Below, piece after piece: positions 11,634-26,931 of a DNA stretch of 64,000 nt. The DNA lies in assembly GCA_018350325.1 (NCBI GenBank), contig JAEVLN010000015.1, positions 690,898 through 754,897 of the forward strand, given 5' to 3'. The position numbers and the translations under genes were made by a program. Numbering within the stretch: the stretch's first letter is position 1; each line of letters opens with the position of its first letter. Below the pieces are notes generated by a model. That model saw only the letters and a program-made list of their open reading frames with translations. It was not told where the DNA came from and ran no database searches. This DNA is from Globodera rostochiensis. Taxonomy: Eukaryota > Nematoda > Chromadorea > Rhabditida > Heteroderidae.

Positions 11634-12762
11634 TTGAATTGTTGTTGACCATTGCTGTAAAGGATCGCTAAGACGGCTGGATTTCTGCCAGATAAATTCA
11701 CATTACATTTGTGTACATCATTTGTACCCGAGATATAGCCACACACCTCTGATTTCTAATCAAAATTTTACGTTATTGAAAAGGTGGCTTTGTCTTTAAC
11801 AATCATAAATTTTCAAAACTATAATCTGTATTTGTCCATCGCTGTGAACTCAAAAGTTACTTGAAAAAAAAACTATTCTCTTTTCTTCGGCGGGGATGCA
11901 TTCCCTCCTCTCCATTTGGAAGCGTTGGGGTCATATGCATTGTACGGAGTCCGAAAGCCGTAGTTTTAGACATGCTTTACAGAAAACGAATTTGTTCGGA
12001 AATGCCAAGACTCGCAGCTTAAAACAAAGCGTATTCCGATGGAATATGTACGACATTTCGAATTTACACATTTTCTCTATTTGAATTTATCATTTGTTTG
12101 GCTTGCTGGCAGGTTTATGTGTGGCAATTTGTTCGGCCAAATCTGCTTGCTCCCCTTCGGAGGCCGCCATTTCAGTCAGACCCAAGCAATTGCGGGCAGC
12201 CGAATAACCCTCGCTGGTTGATCAGCATTCGATTGGCTTGGCTTCCATCTCTTGTGGCTAATGGATGACGAATCAATTCACTGAAATAAGAGCATTTGCA
12301 TGGAGGGGATTCGAACCCGCAACCTTTTTTTTTTGTTGACAAGCATACAGACCACTAGGCCAAAAATTTAAAAATTTTTCGAATTGGAGCCCCACAGAAT
12401 CGGGCGGCCGCCGCTGTGTTGAGTAAAATGTTTCTGCTTTTAGCGCAACCCCTTTTAAAATGACGCGTCGTCGTCAGGCTACGTGTTGCAGGAGACGTCG
12501 TCCGAAACGGCGGGACCGAAACGTCCGCCAATTTCCATTAATAAGCGCAACACAAAAACAAAAAAATTTTTTGGCAACGTGTGTTAAAACAAAATAAAAC
12601 TATTTTTGTTTCAACTTTAAGACATAAAAATGTTTGTTTAATGTCAGCTGTAAAGTGTGACCGTTTTGTTTTTTTTTGTCAGAGAATAAATACATTTTTT
12701 GTTCATTTCCTCAACAACATTTTATTCTGCACGTCCACGCGTACATATGAAAGGCATGCACA
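11634..12762. other. Intergenic region, no protein gene seen
   Basis: Apart from the tRNA-like segment near 12303-12362 and a GC-rich patch around 12400-12530, this is low-complexity AT-rich DNA. Short ORFs exist but none joins to a coherent model. Confidence 0.5.
12303..12366 (-). pseudogene. Degenerate tRNA-like segment
   Basis: Read on the minus strand, the segment has a typical 5' D-arm text (GGCCTAGTGGTCTG), a run of A in place of a normal variable region, and a T-arm-like GGTTCGAATCC followed by a short 3' stem. The acceptor stem does not pair and the anticodon stem is not convincing, so it is best read as a tRNA remnant or a tRNA-derived short element rather than a working gene. Confidence 0.4.
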
Positions 12763-16732
<3,970 letters not shown>

Positions 16733-17175
16733 TCCCGCTCTTTCGATGCTAACTTTGTCCCCTTTTTGTTGTACATTTATTGGGTGGGTTGTTCTTCGAA
16801 GTCTGTTGTCTGTTGGGGGTTGATGCTGAAATGTGATAAAATTCCGAGAAATTTTTAACAGAGTTTAAGGGGGGAGGGGGAGGGATGCAACACAAACTCA
16901 GCGTAAACCGACCGTTTATAGTTTTGTTATTGCATTTCATGTTAAATGTTGTTGAGTTTGCCACTCTTTTGATAAAACAGCATAATTATATTACCTAAAT
17001 TAACCATTAAACACACCGCCGTCCATCCATACATTTACACTATTTATTGCCTTTGTTTGGACATGGAGCCGTCATTATCGCTCTATTAACATGTTTTACA
17101 ACAATTCCAATTTGTCTGTTTGAGGGAGAGGAAATGCATATTCGCTTCAATTGGTGTTTGTTTGAAGGCGGCAAA
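16733..17175. other. Intergenic between ZnT5 and EXOC8
   Basis: The 3' flank of the ZnT5 gene and 5' flank of the EXOC8 gene, both on the plus strand. An open frame runs upstream of the EXOC8 ATG from about 17047 but its residues show no family match, so it is left out of the gene. Confidence 0.45.
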
Positions 17176-20100
17176 ATGGTGGATTCGGTGTTGAATAATG
17201 GTCGTGGTGGCGATGGTGGTGGTGATTTGTTGGGTTCCGAGCAAATTCTTTCGGACAAATTCAATGCGCCCGAATGTACGTTTTATGTAACAGAAGCGTC
17301 TCTAGCACTAATTGATTGGATTAATTGATTGGTTCTGTTTCAGTCATCACCGACTTCCTGCACAACGTGCCGACGGGTGAAGAGGCACGCTCACTGCAAA
17401 ATTTGCGACAAACTTTGGCGGCACGGAGCAACAGCACTGCCGAGACGATCAAAGACGTGGTGTTCGACCATTACAAGCAGTTCATTGACACGTCCAAGGA
17501 GATTTCAAGTCGAGTGAACGGCTAGCACTTGTGTTTGGAATTTCTAAGAAAATGTTTTTGTGATTGTGCCCATCCATTTTTGTTCTGTTCAGAGTTGGAG
17601 CGTGACATTTACCAGCTTTCGACGCTGCTGACAGAGCAGAAAAATTTGATTGAAAATTTGATGGACATGAGTGGGCACGAGAAGAGGTCGTCTTGCAGCG
17701 CCTCTCTGTACAGCTCGGGCTCGGGCGTCACACAACAGAATCAGCAGCTGCAAACAGTCATGCAGAAAATGGATGGAGTGGCCGTGAGTCGCGGGATCAA
17801 TGCACATTTGAACCCTACTAAGTTTGTCCATTCTGTAGTCCGTCTTGAACTCGATGGGGGAGCACGAGCGAGTGCTGCTTCAAAGCCAGTTGATGCTGTT
17901 GGATCCGGATTCCATGCAGCCAAAGCACCCCGTCTACCTCGTCCTGTTCACCAACAATTTACTCGTCGGCCACCCGACTCCGGGCAGTGTGGCTCACCAA
18001 CGACATCCTTTCTCCTTTGTCAGTTCAGGCGAACATCCCGCGCATTGGTTCTGTCCAGTTTAGGTGCACAATTATTCAATTGAGTCGTTGGCCCTCGTCA
18101 ATGTCAAAGGTTTTGGCAATGCCACCATGATGGACTCGGGCACAAACAGCTCGACGGAACAACATTTGGTCCAGTTGTTGGTGTTCCCTGAGCAAATGTT
18201 TTTGCGTTGTGAAAACGGGCGGATGAAGCGGGAATGGCTGGAGTCGGTGGAGGAGGCTAAGAGACGGCAACAGGAGGAGCGGGCATTGGTCAGACAGGCG
18301 ACCATCAGAGGTAGGGGACCTTTCAGGGATCGTTTAGGGGGTGCTTTTTAGGGATCGTTTAGGAGTCCCTTCAAGGGATCGTTTAGGGGGGGGGGAGCTT
18401 TTTAGGGATCGTTTAGGGGAGGGGAGGAATCCGGAGCCCAGTTTTGGTGCAACTCCTGTTTTGAGAGGGGGACTTTCAAAACGAAGAATTTTTTTCCTGT
18501 TTGTTAGCGCGACGACGCAATTTGCTGAGTTCCATTGCGAACCGAGTTCCTCAACAGCAGCAAAGGAGACACTCAAAGGCCGCAAATGACGGAGTGGCGG
18601 ACGAGGCGAACGGAGAGAATGCGGCGGGCGACTCGGCCAGCAGCAGCAGCAGAAAGGGAAAGCGTTCAGTGACTGCGCACGAAGAGGGGGACTCCGTGTG
18701 GCTTAACGAGCTGGTCAACGAGTTGCAGGACGTGATTTCACATCGGCACATGGACGAGGTTGTTCGGTTGAGTGGGGGGGGGGGGGAGACGCCATGTGCA
18801 TGTTGTTTGTGGACTATGTGTTTCAGGCGGTCGGAATGCTGCTCGAGTGGAAGAGTTGTCAATGCAACGATTCCGCATTGAATGCCAAATTTGGAGTCAT
18901 CGAAAAACAGGTTGTTGTTTTTTTGGAAATGTTCTGTTGATTCCTTTACCGGAAATGCCTTTGCCCGTCCCATTCAGGTCGTTGAACTGCTCACCGAGGA
19001 CATCAAACGGCCCGGCGGTGCACTCCACGGCACTCCCCGGACGCTCTCGCAACCGTTCCAGCAGCTCATCGCGCTGGGCCGCACCGTTTACGCGGTGGAA
19101 CTTTACCTTCGATGCCGAAGCGTCATGTTGAGAGCGGCCGCCCGCGAGCTGGTCGTCAGCGAGGAGCCGTTGTCCTACGTGCGCCAAGTGTCCGGACTTT
19201 TTGTCAACGACATTTTGGAGGCATTTATTGGAGGGGGGGGGGGCTTGTTTGACGCTCTCCCTGTCAAGGTGTGCCAGGAGCTTGCGCCACATCGTGACCA
19301 ACTTTGCCAAGTGCTGACATGGAGTTCCCGGGAACTGAGTGTGCTGCTCTCCCTCATCCGACGGCACGTCATCGAAGTTGCACCGACAATGGCCGTGCTC
19401 ACGTAATGCTACCACTCTCCTCCAGTTTCACATTACATTTTCTTCTCCAGTCACGCATGGCGTATTCTGATGAGCAAATGTGCCCAACTCGTACCGATCG
19501 GTTTGGACTTGAGCTTCGAAGTGAACAGACTGGCGGCCCCGTCGCTCAAAAGTGCGCTGGAAACAAATTTTGCCAACATTCTCGACTCCATCCGGCTTCG
19601 AAATTCGGTTGACCATGCTGAACTCGTCGGTTTGTTTATGTTCATTGTTTGCGCAAATTGCAGGAAGAGCGGTGGACTCCATTTTCGCTGGGCACTGATC
19701 AGAATTTGACACGGTTTCTTGAGGAAATGTCCGACATTGGTCTTCACATTGAATGGGTACGTACGTCGTTGGTCCGGGCAATGCCATCACAAGTTCCGAA
19801 CTCCCTCAGGCTATTTGCCAGCCGTCGTCTCCCCCGTCGGGCACATCGCCAACAACTTCCTCCTTCCCCACCACAGCCGGCACCTATCGATGCGCGCTGA
19901 ACTTGACGCAGAGTGGCTGTTTGTTTGCCCGGACCTGCCCTGCAACTCAGTGTGTTTGTTATTGTTGTTGTTGTTGTTTCTGTTCTGTGTTAAACCCGCC
20001 CGTGTTCTGCTCGAAAAAGTCCTACTTTCTGATTGTCCGGACTAATCGTAAACGGAGTTGGTCTTTCGCGCGGACTGACACGGCTGAAAACTTACAGGCC

Positions 20101-20524
20101 GAGATTTGGCCCTGCTGAACACCTCGCCCCACCTCCATCAGCTGTCCGACTCGTTGATGCGTTCCATTTGGACAGAACAGCAGGCTCATCTCACTGCCGG
20201 CATGCACAAATCGGTGGTGCACCATTGCACGAGCCGTTTCATCATTTCCCAGGTGATTGACGTTACTTTTTTACCGGAATTGATTATTTCCTTAATGACC
20301 CTCGGGCATTAACGCTTCTTCCCTCCCCCTCCCCCTCTTTTGCGCCCCAGGTGCTTCCCCTGTGCGAGAGAGTGTACGAGCCCAGCAGCAGTGACGCCGG
20401 TGCCGGAATTTTGCATCAACTTCTCAACACCAAATTCCCACATTTGCTGCACTTTCAACGCAAGCCGAGCAGCAACCTTTTTTTGACCGGCGAAAGCGAT
20501 GCCGAGGAGGTGGCCAATGTGTAA
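17176..20524 (+). CDS. exoc-8: Exocyst complex component 8 (EXO84)
   Basis: EXO84 is one of eight exocyst subunits that tether secretory vesicles to the plasma membrane. Thirteen exons join in frame: 17176-17275, 17344-17508, 17593-17783, 17839-18018, 18064-18310, 18508-18758, 18827-18910, 18978-19402, 19451-19607, 19664-19760, 19810-19953, 20098-20252 and 20351-20524, giving 789 residues (human 725). The N-terminal Vps51-like helix is clear (DHYKQFIDTSKEISKLERDIYQL-type, split here), then a PH-like region (PVYLVLFTNNLLVG, SLALVNVKG, ENGRMKREWLESVEEAKR), then helical repeats (IGLDLSFEV, IRLRNSEERW). The least certain junction is 18018/18064. A G run in exon 8 (about 19231-19242) encodes a glycine stretch and makes the frame there sensitive to sequencing error. 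Confidence 0.9.
18311..18507 (+). repeat. Intronic tandem repeat, GGGATCGTTTAGG-type
   Basis: Inside an EXOC8 intron, the word agggatcgtttagg recurs four times between about 18326 and 18420 with variable spacers rich in G. It looks like a short degenerate minisatellite. Confidence 0.7.
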
Positions 20525-21341
20525 ATGGACATAACCAATCAATTAACCAACCAAACTACTTAATGACCTAATGATCGAGTCCAATCAAAACGCCGCATTG
20601 GACGGACCCTTTTGAGCGTAACTGTTGTATATTAACCAAACATTACCAATTTTGTGAATTTGTGTTGGCCTTTATCATCCACCAATCATCATTGATATTG
20701 TTTTTGTGTGGAGAGTTTTATTAATAAATTGTGAATACTTTCCAGTTTTGTCGGATGTTTGGGATAACTGCACACATGCACATCAACAAATTCAAATTGA
20801 ACATTCGATTTGTTAATAAAAAGCAATTTTCATTTGGGGGAATGGAATGGCATTAAATGCCCACCCCAACGACAAAAAATGAATGAAGCTCCCTTCTCTC
20901 TCTCATTCCAGTTGGGAAAGGGAAAGCCATCGTTTTGAGTGAGTGCGCCGCGCAGGAACCGGCCGATGGAGATGAGATTTGCCATCTCCAGTGGATGCGC
21001 GAGGGGTGGCAGCCACCAGCAGCAGCAGCAGCAGCAGCGGTGTTGTGATGAGTGAGGGTGCCGTCGTCTCATTATCTCCCCCCGGGGGGGGGGGGGGTGG
21101 ACGATGATCGCCTTGATCACCTCCCCCCCCCCCCGGCGAAACGATCGGCGGCTGAACCACCACAAATTGTCTTGTCGTTTGCTTCTTTCTGGCGCTTATG
21201 CCACGCCCGCCGCTGCTGGTGACCACCTCACACACTGTGCTCTCTGGTCCATGAATATAAGGAAAAGCTGCTGCCCCATCCATTCGGCGTCCGTTCCACC
21301 ATTGGGCTCACTTCTCATTATCATTATTCACCCCGGCGAAT
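20525..21341. other. Intergenic between EXOC8 and cuticlin, with poly(A) signal and G/C runs
   Basis: An AATAAA at 20723-20728 probably ends the EXOC8 transcript. A stretch near 21070-21140 has a 14-base G run followed by a 12-base C run that could fold together. A short GCA/GCT-type repeat lies near 21020-21040. No gene supported. Confidence 0.5.
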
Positions 21342-23966
21342 ATGTGCCACCGCTGCACGTCTCCTCTGCTCATCCGCTCCTCGCCGTCCTCCACCCTCAG
21401 CGTCCTGTTGTTGTGGATCATCTCCTGCTACTGCTTGGCCATGCCCGATGATTTCCCGCCGCCTCCGTTGGAGAACAGCGTGCTGGCCGAGCCCCGAGTG
21501 GATTGTGGCGTGGAATCGATCAGCGTGAGTGATCGATTACTGATTGGAATTCGAAGGGCTTCGGGGAGTTCATAAGCACCTTCCCAGTCGATGAAAGATC
21601 CTAGAGGCTATTCCCACTCGTGCCCCAAAGGTTTGGATCCGCACGGAGAAGCCGTTTCGAGGCCGTCTCTACGTGGAGGACGAGTCGGAGCATCCGGAAT
21701 GTGTGCACAGCTACGCTGGTGAGGAACATGGCACGGCGGCTGCTGGCGATTTTGGCGGTGGCGGAGGAGGAGGTGCTGAGTTCAGCCTTCGCTTCGGGCA
21801 GTGCAACATGCGCAGGCAGAGATCGGTGGGCCCATTTTTGATTGGACAATCTCCGATTGAATAAATGAGCAATCAAATTCAAGCAGAATTTTGTTTTTTT
21901 GGGATTCAAAATCCATCAAATTGAGTAGGAACTTGCCGAAATCGAAGGATTTAGCGAAAAACGACTGGGCCTTTTATGACATCCTCACCCCCAAATTTGT
22001 CGTAGTTGAACCCGCGCGGAGTCTCCTATTCCTTCACGCTTATCATTTCGTTCCATCCCGTCTTCCTGACCGGCATTGATCGGGCCTTCAACATCCGATG
22101 CTTCTTCACGGAGGCCGTCCGATCAATTGACGCTTCAATGGATGTCAGGTGAAAGGGATGCTTAATGCAAATGCTTTTTCCCGAATTTGAATCGCTTTTC
22201 CCGCTAAGCCCGTTGTCTACGTCGGTGGTGGAGCGTCAGTTCGCCCTCCCCCAGTGCAGTTACCATCTACGGCACGGTGTGGATGGACCGTTTCTGAAGT
22301 ACGCGTCCATCGGCGAGCCGGTCACGCATGTGTGGCAATGCGACCCGGTGGCCGGATGGCTGTACGGTGTGCTCATTCACTCGTGCTTTGTGGACGACGG
22401 GCGTGGCAACCGTTTCGACTTGGTCGATGACAGAGGGTCAGTGTGTTCGACGTAAAGAGCTAACTGCTGTTTGGAGTTGTCCGGGATTGGCAATTGTCCG
22501 GGATTGGCAATTTCAAATTGTCCGGGATTGGCCCTTTCCAATTGTCCGGGATTGGCCCTTTCCAATTGTCTGGGATTGTCCATTTCCAATTGTCCAGGAT
22601 TGGCCATTTCCATTGGCCCTTTGTCCGGGATTGGCCATTTCCAAATTGTCTGTCTTTACATCCCTACTAATATGTCCCGTCTCCTCTCAGCTGTGTCACT
22701 GACCATTCATTGCTTGCCGACATTCAGTACGACGAAAAGGCGTTCGCCGCCCACTCGCACGCCCACGTGGTATTTTTATTATATTCCGTGCCGTCCTTTT
22801 TGTATGTCCGGCACGGCACGCTGTGCCGTTGTTACCCGCCGCCGTCCCCTCCTCCTCCCCTTTCCCCTCGTCAGTTTCGCTACGCCGACCGCGTTCAGCT
22901 GTTCTTCACGTGCACCGTGCAGCTTTGCTTCCGCGAGGACGGCGGCTGCGACGGCATCTCGCCGCCGCAGTGCGGCGGCGGCAGGGACATTCCCCAACGG
23001 TTGGATGCCATCGGCCGGCCCGTGCCCGTGCCGCATCCATTTTTGGCACAAAACTCACTTTTTTCCTTCCAAAGGTCACATCTGCCGCATCTGCAGCGTC
23101 CGCCTGGTCTGAACCGCGGCTTTCGCAAGTCGGCGGAAAGCGGTGAGGGCCCTCCCCCGCCTCCGGCATCGAACCGCCGTCCGCCGTTGTCCGGTGGCCC
23201 ACCATCGCCGCCGCCGCCGCCGGCGGGGCCATTCCATCCAACTCCATTTGGGTCTGTTGGGGGGGGGGGGCCATTCCATGATTAGTTGATTAGAGCTCAT
23301 TGTCCCCTAATTAAGGAGAGGCGAGTCGCCCTACAAGGACAGTCCTTTGCTCTCAAATGGCAACGGCACGGACGCGACTGATCGTCTTGTTGATCAGCTA
23401 CTGCTCTCCGTTGTGTCCGGCACCAATCGTAGCCGTGCCGGAAGGGACACGCGGGCAGACGATGACGGCGGCCCATTGGGCAGAATGGAAACGGATTTGA
23501 GCGCGGATTTGACCGTTGTGCCAAGGCCGAGGGAGGGCGATGACGTCGGCGATGGCACAGCCGAGCCGTCAGCACAACGCCCGCGGGCAGGCCACCAGGA
23601 AGACGGAGGAGCACCGCCAACGGACCAGCAGCACAGCAAGGGACAAGGTAGCTGTTATTAGTGATGCATCCGAGACCCGAGACTCGAGCCCGAAAACTCG
23701 AGACCTTTCTCAAGTCTGAGCCCGAAACTCGAGACTCTCGTGCAACACTAGTACCTCCTAAATGCCAAACAAACGGCTAATTAGTGGCATATGTCGTCTA
23801 CCTTTCCCCCAATTTTGAAGACCCTTTCGTGCGTGTGCTGTCCATCAAACGGGCGGAGTACAGTCCGCTCAACACCCATTTGGACTCCCAACGAATTGGC
23901 AGCTTTGAAATGCTCGCCGTAGTCGCTGTCAGCCTCGGAGCCACTGTCACGGTTCGGTTGATTTAG
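21342..23966 (+). CDS. ZP-domain cuticlin-like protein
   Basis: Cuticlin-type proteins carry a zona pellucida domain and are polymerised into extracellular cuticle or apical matrix. Eight exons join in frame: 21342-21528, 21605-21825, 22006-22148, 22209-22436, 22691-22769, 22875-23251, 23316-23647 and 23785-23966, about 582 residues. A signal peptide (LSVLLLWIISCYCLA) is followed by VDCGVESIS, EKPFRGRLYVED, FGQCNMRRQRS, LIISFHPVF, then IGEPVTHVWQCD, HSCFVDDGRGNRFDLVDDRGC and YADRVQLFFTC, matching the order of ZP-N and ZP-C blocks and their cysteines. The later part is proline-rich and low in conservation. The last exon has a hydrophobic segment (MLAVVAVSLGATVTV) that would serve as the membrane anchor. 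The first junction has two readings (GTGAGT at 21525 or GTGATC at 21529) that differ by two residues. Exons 6-8 are less certain than the ZP core. Confidence 0.85.
22465..22665 (+). repeat. Intronic minisatellite, about 24-bp unit
   Basis: Within the cuticlin intron 22437-22690, the unit ccaattgtccgggattggcc recurs about seven times with small changes (cggg, tggg, cagg) and some length variation. Each unit holds ATTGTCC and GGGATTGG, so neighbouring units can also pair. Confidence 0.85.
23660..23750. repeat. CTCGAGAC-type inverted-repeat element, copy 1 (divergent)
   Basis: Inside the last cuticlin intron. The text starts gtgatgcatccgagaccc, repeats cgagac/actcgag words internally, and ends near ctctcgtgcaac. 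It resembles the two sharper copies in the TNFAIP8-like introns, where the terminal inverted repeat is TGATGCTCGA. Confidence 0.6.
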
Positions 23967-25414
23967 GGTTGGAGCGCCGGGGGGGGGGATCCCCGGTCAA
24001 ACCGGGGATCCCCGTTTTCGGGAAACTGGGGAACGGGGATGAGAATGGCCGGGGATCCCCGGGTTTCCTCGTCCCCCCCCCCCCCCCGGATGGTTAAATT
24101 GAAGAGACTCGACCGACGTCACAAACATTTACTTAACAAAATTGAGCTCCCTAAAGGTGACTTCCATCATCACAACAATTTGCTTACAACGGTGCCGACT
24201 TCGAAAAATGATGGCACAAAAAGCTGGCAAAGCGCCAATGCTTGGAGAATAATATTAATGATGATAATGACCCCACTTTAACATATTAATTATGCTTCTT
24301 CTTTTATAAAACACACATTCCAACCAAACTGTTAATGCAAAGCGACCGCCGGCCAATGTTCGAATTCGGAATTTTGTGATAAATTTTTGGACCAATTTTC
24401 TTCAACATTTTTAAAAAGCGGCGCCTCTGGGTACCGCCTGACACATCTAAAATCTTAAATTAATGACCTCCCTCCCCCCGGGGGTTGGGGGGGGAGGGGC
24501 TATTATTGCTTTTTAGAAGCGTTCGTTTTTTTCGAATCATCGAATCAGCGGCGGCGTTCCCTCCCTTTCCCAACAGCAACAGCACTCTTTGTTCTTTGGC
24601 TAAAAAAGGAGAGAGCGATGGTCGGTGTCGCATTTGGCGCGTTGGTCCGTTCCGTCGTCCACTTTTATTCCTTTCCATCGCATCACTCACTCCTAATGGT
24701 CCATCGTCTATTCCTTTCCTCCCTTATTTTCCTTCCTTCCTTCTGTTCCTCTCTTTTTTCTTTCTTCCTTCCTTTCCTCCCTTCCGTTCCTCTCTTTTTC
24801 CCTACGTCCGTCACATTCCTTTCACATTAATTGGTCAACTTCGTGGCGCAGGCAGCGCAATACCATTCATTCTTTGTTTGTCGTCGATCAAACAGAGTCA
24901 TCTCATGGAAAAGAATGTTTTATTGGATCAGAAACACTCCGCCCGACCAATTAAAGGAATGGGGGGGGGGCAATACAAACAAATAAATATGGAATGTTTG
25001 GTAATGGGACCAATGAATGACCATTATCGCTGTTCGATGGCCCAAAACATCGGCATTGTCGATAAACGCGTAGATAACGCTCAAACAAACCAAAAAGTTT
25101 CGAAAAAGAAGCAATCTATTTTTGTAAAAACCAACTAAATCTTTGCAGAATTGTTGTCAATTTTCATGGTTTTTCTGACGGATCAGCGTCCTGCAAATAA
25201 CTTTATAATTTGCAAAATTAAATTTTGAACTTTAATTTGAAAATCCCCTCCATGACCCGGACATTTCGAGATTGTCCCTGAACCGGGGTACGAAATCCCA
25301 AACCGGTCCACCAAATACCGGTCTTGTGCAACCCTCGTCTCTGCTTGACCTCTAGGACTTGTAATTGTGAACCGAAATCATCTAATTTACGTTGTTTAAG
25401 GTTTATAACATATT
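23967..25414. other. Intergenic, repeat-rich, no gene seen
   Basis: Near 23980-24090 several copies of CCGGGGATCCCC occur in both orientations between a G run and a C run. A pyrimidine-rich tract spans about 24715-24815. Near 25250-25325 there is another patch with ccgg/ccggggtac words. A long open frame from 24485 to 25138 is read through this low-complexity DNA and has no coding character. Confidence 0.5.
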
Positions 25415-26931
25415 ATGGCTTCTTCCGATTCCGAATTGTCATCGTCCGCTCACGCTCAGCGTTCACAATTGGCAGAAAATGGTGGCACAACAACAATTGG
25501 GGGGCATAAAGTGGGGACCAATGCCAACGTAACATCGTCTTTGGCGATGCGAGTGCAGAGGAAAGTGCTGTCGAAGCTGTCCAGACGCGGCGTTGTGCGC
25601 TTGTTGGGCGAAAATCGAGTGGTACGTCGTCCTGTCGTCGCTGATTTTGTTGGAATTGGAAGTGCATGTTTTGGGGGGGGGCGTGGATGTACCCCCTCCC
25701 CCCCCCCCCTAATTAACAAAAAAAACGGGAGCTGGTTTTATTTCTCGTGGAGTTGTGGCTAAACAATTTCTTTTTTATGTTTAGTATATAAAATTCTCGG
25801 TTTGATTTTGAGTTTAAAGCGGAGATTTGTGAGTTTAGGCCCTCTGTTTCTTCGTATTTACAAAAAAAAAAAAATCAAAACGGAAATATTCATCCATATT
25901 TATTTTAGATCACTCTGATGGACACATTGGACGAAATGCTTAGAGAGTTTTATGAGCCAAAAACTGCGGAAAAAGTAAGTAAGTATTCGGTGTCGGATTC
26001 ATTGATTGATCTTTTTATGCAAAAATCAATTGGGAAATTTTGAAATTTTTGGATGACTCACTTTTCTAAAACGCAGAAATTCATTTCAGAAACTTGTAAT
26101 TATTTTCTTGTACAGGTGGTGAAGAACGGCATCAAGCTGATCTTCAAAGTCGGCCTGTTGTATCGGGAGAACAAATTGACGGATGAACAATTGCGTCTGT
26201 TGTCCGACATCGAACGGGACTTCCAGCGACTGGCGTTGACCATTCAGTCCTTTCGTAAAGTGCGTTTTGCAAAAGAATGGCGGAGGGGGGGGGGGGCAGA
26301 ATCGAATTTTGCGCGTCGTTTTCCTGGACAATAACGAAACAGAGAATCGTCATGGAGCTGAGAGTTTGGCTTTTCGTGTTTCGAATTTCGAAACCAGGTA
26401 GTGATGCTCGAGACCCAAAAACCTCAAGACTTTCCTCGGTTCTAAACCCGAGACCGAGACTTTCGAGCATCATTCTATAGTTAGGAAGCTCATTTTTGCG
26501 AGGAATGAAGGGGGCAAAGGAAGTGGAGTCGGCCGTAATAAATAACCTTTGTGTCCGCTATCTGTTCAAATATTCTTTTACTCCCCAAAGAAATGTTGAA
26601 ATTTGCCATAAAAATGGACGAAAACAAAATTCCATTTTTTCAGGTTCAATTCTCCTACAACCGCGTGTTTATGCTCGCTTCCATTGACGCAATTCATCGC
26701 TCAATTCTGAACATTGTCGAACAAACGCTGAGCGAAAAGTCGGTGAAACGGGTGGCCAATGTGTTCGACCATTTCTCTGACGGGGAGTTCCTCGACTTGG
26801 TGTTCACCTCAACAGCGCCCGTGCACACGGAATTGGTGCATCGATTTGCAGAGGAACTCGACCATTTGTTGCACACTGGCAGCAGTGAAGACAGTCGGGG
26901 GGACGACGACACGGAGAACAGCACGCCCTAA
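25415..26931 (+). CDS. TNFAIP8L: TNFAIP8-like (TIPE) protein, copy A
   Basis: TIPE proteins have an all-helical fold that carries phosphoinositide lipids and affect cell survival signalling in animals. Four exons, 25415-25621, 25909-25974, 26116-26259 and 26644-26931, give 234 residues. The family core is clear: LAMRVQRKVLSKL, LMDTLDEMLREFY, VVKNGIKLIFKVGLLYREN, then RVANVFDHFSDGEFLDLVF near the C-terminus. About 43 residues precede the core, more than in the human proteins, which start near the first MRVQ-type motif. The acidic tail (SSEDSRGDDDTENSTP) is also extra. This copy keeps its own upstream flank. It is convergent with ARID4-A, which ends near 27985. The rest of the gene is repeated at 34610-36020. 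Confidence 0.92.
26399..26474. repeat. CTCGAGAC-type inverted-repeat element, copy 2
   Basis: In the third intron of TNFAIP8L-A. The ends are gTGATGCTCGA and TCGAGCATCAt, an inverted repeat of about 10 bp, with cgagacc/ctcggtt words inside. The flanks are TA-rich (gta, ctatag), as expected of a small non-autonomous DNA element. Confidence 0.65.

Noticed and set aside
12303..12366. A functional tRNA gene
   Set aside because: The T-arm text looks right but the acceptor stem does not pair, so it is kept only as a remnant.
22906..23300. Arginine-rich minus-strand frames
   Set aside because: They are complements of the proline/glycine-rich cuticlin exon and have no independent support.
24485..25138. 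217-residue open frame on the plus strand
   Set aside because: It reads through pyrimidine-rich and homopolymer DNA, gives low-complexity Phe/Leu/Ser sequence, and has no family similarity.
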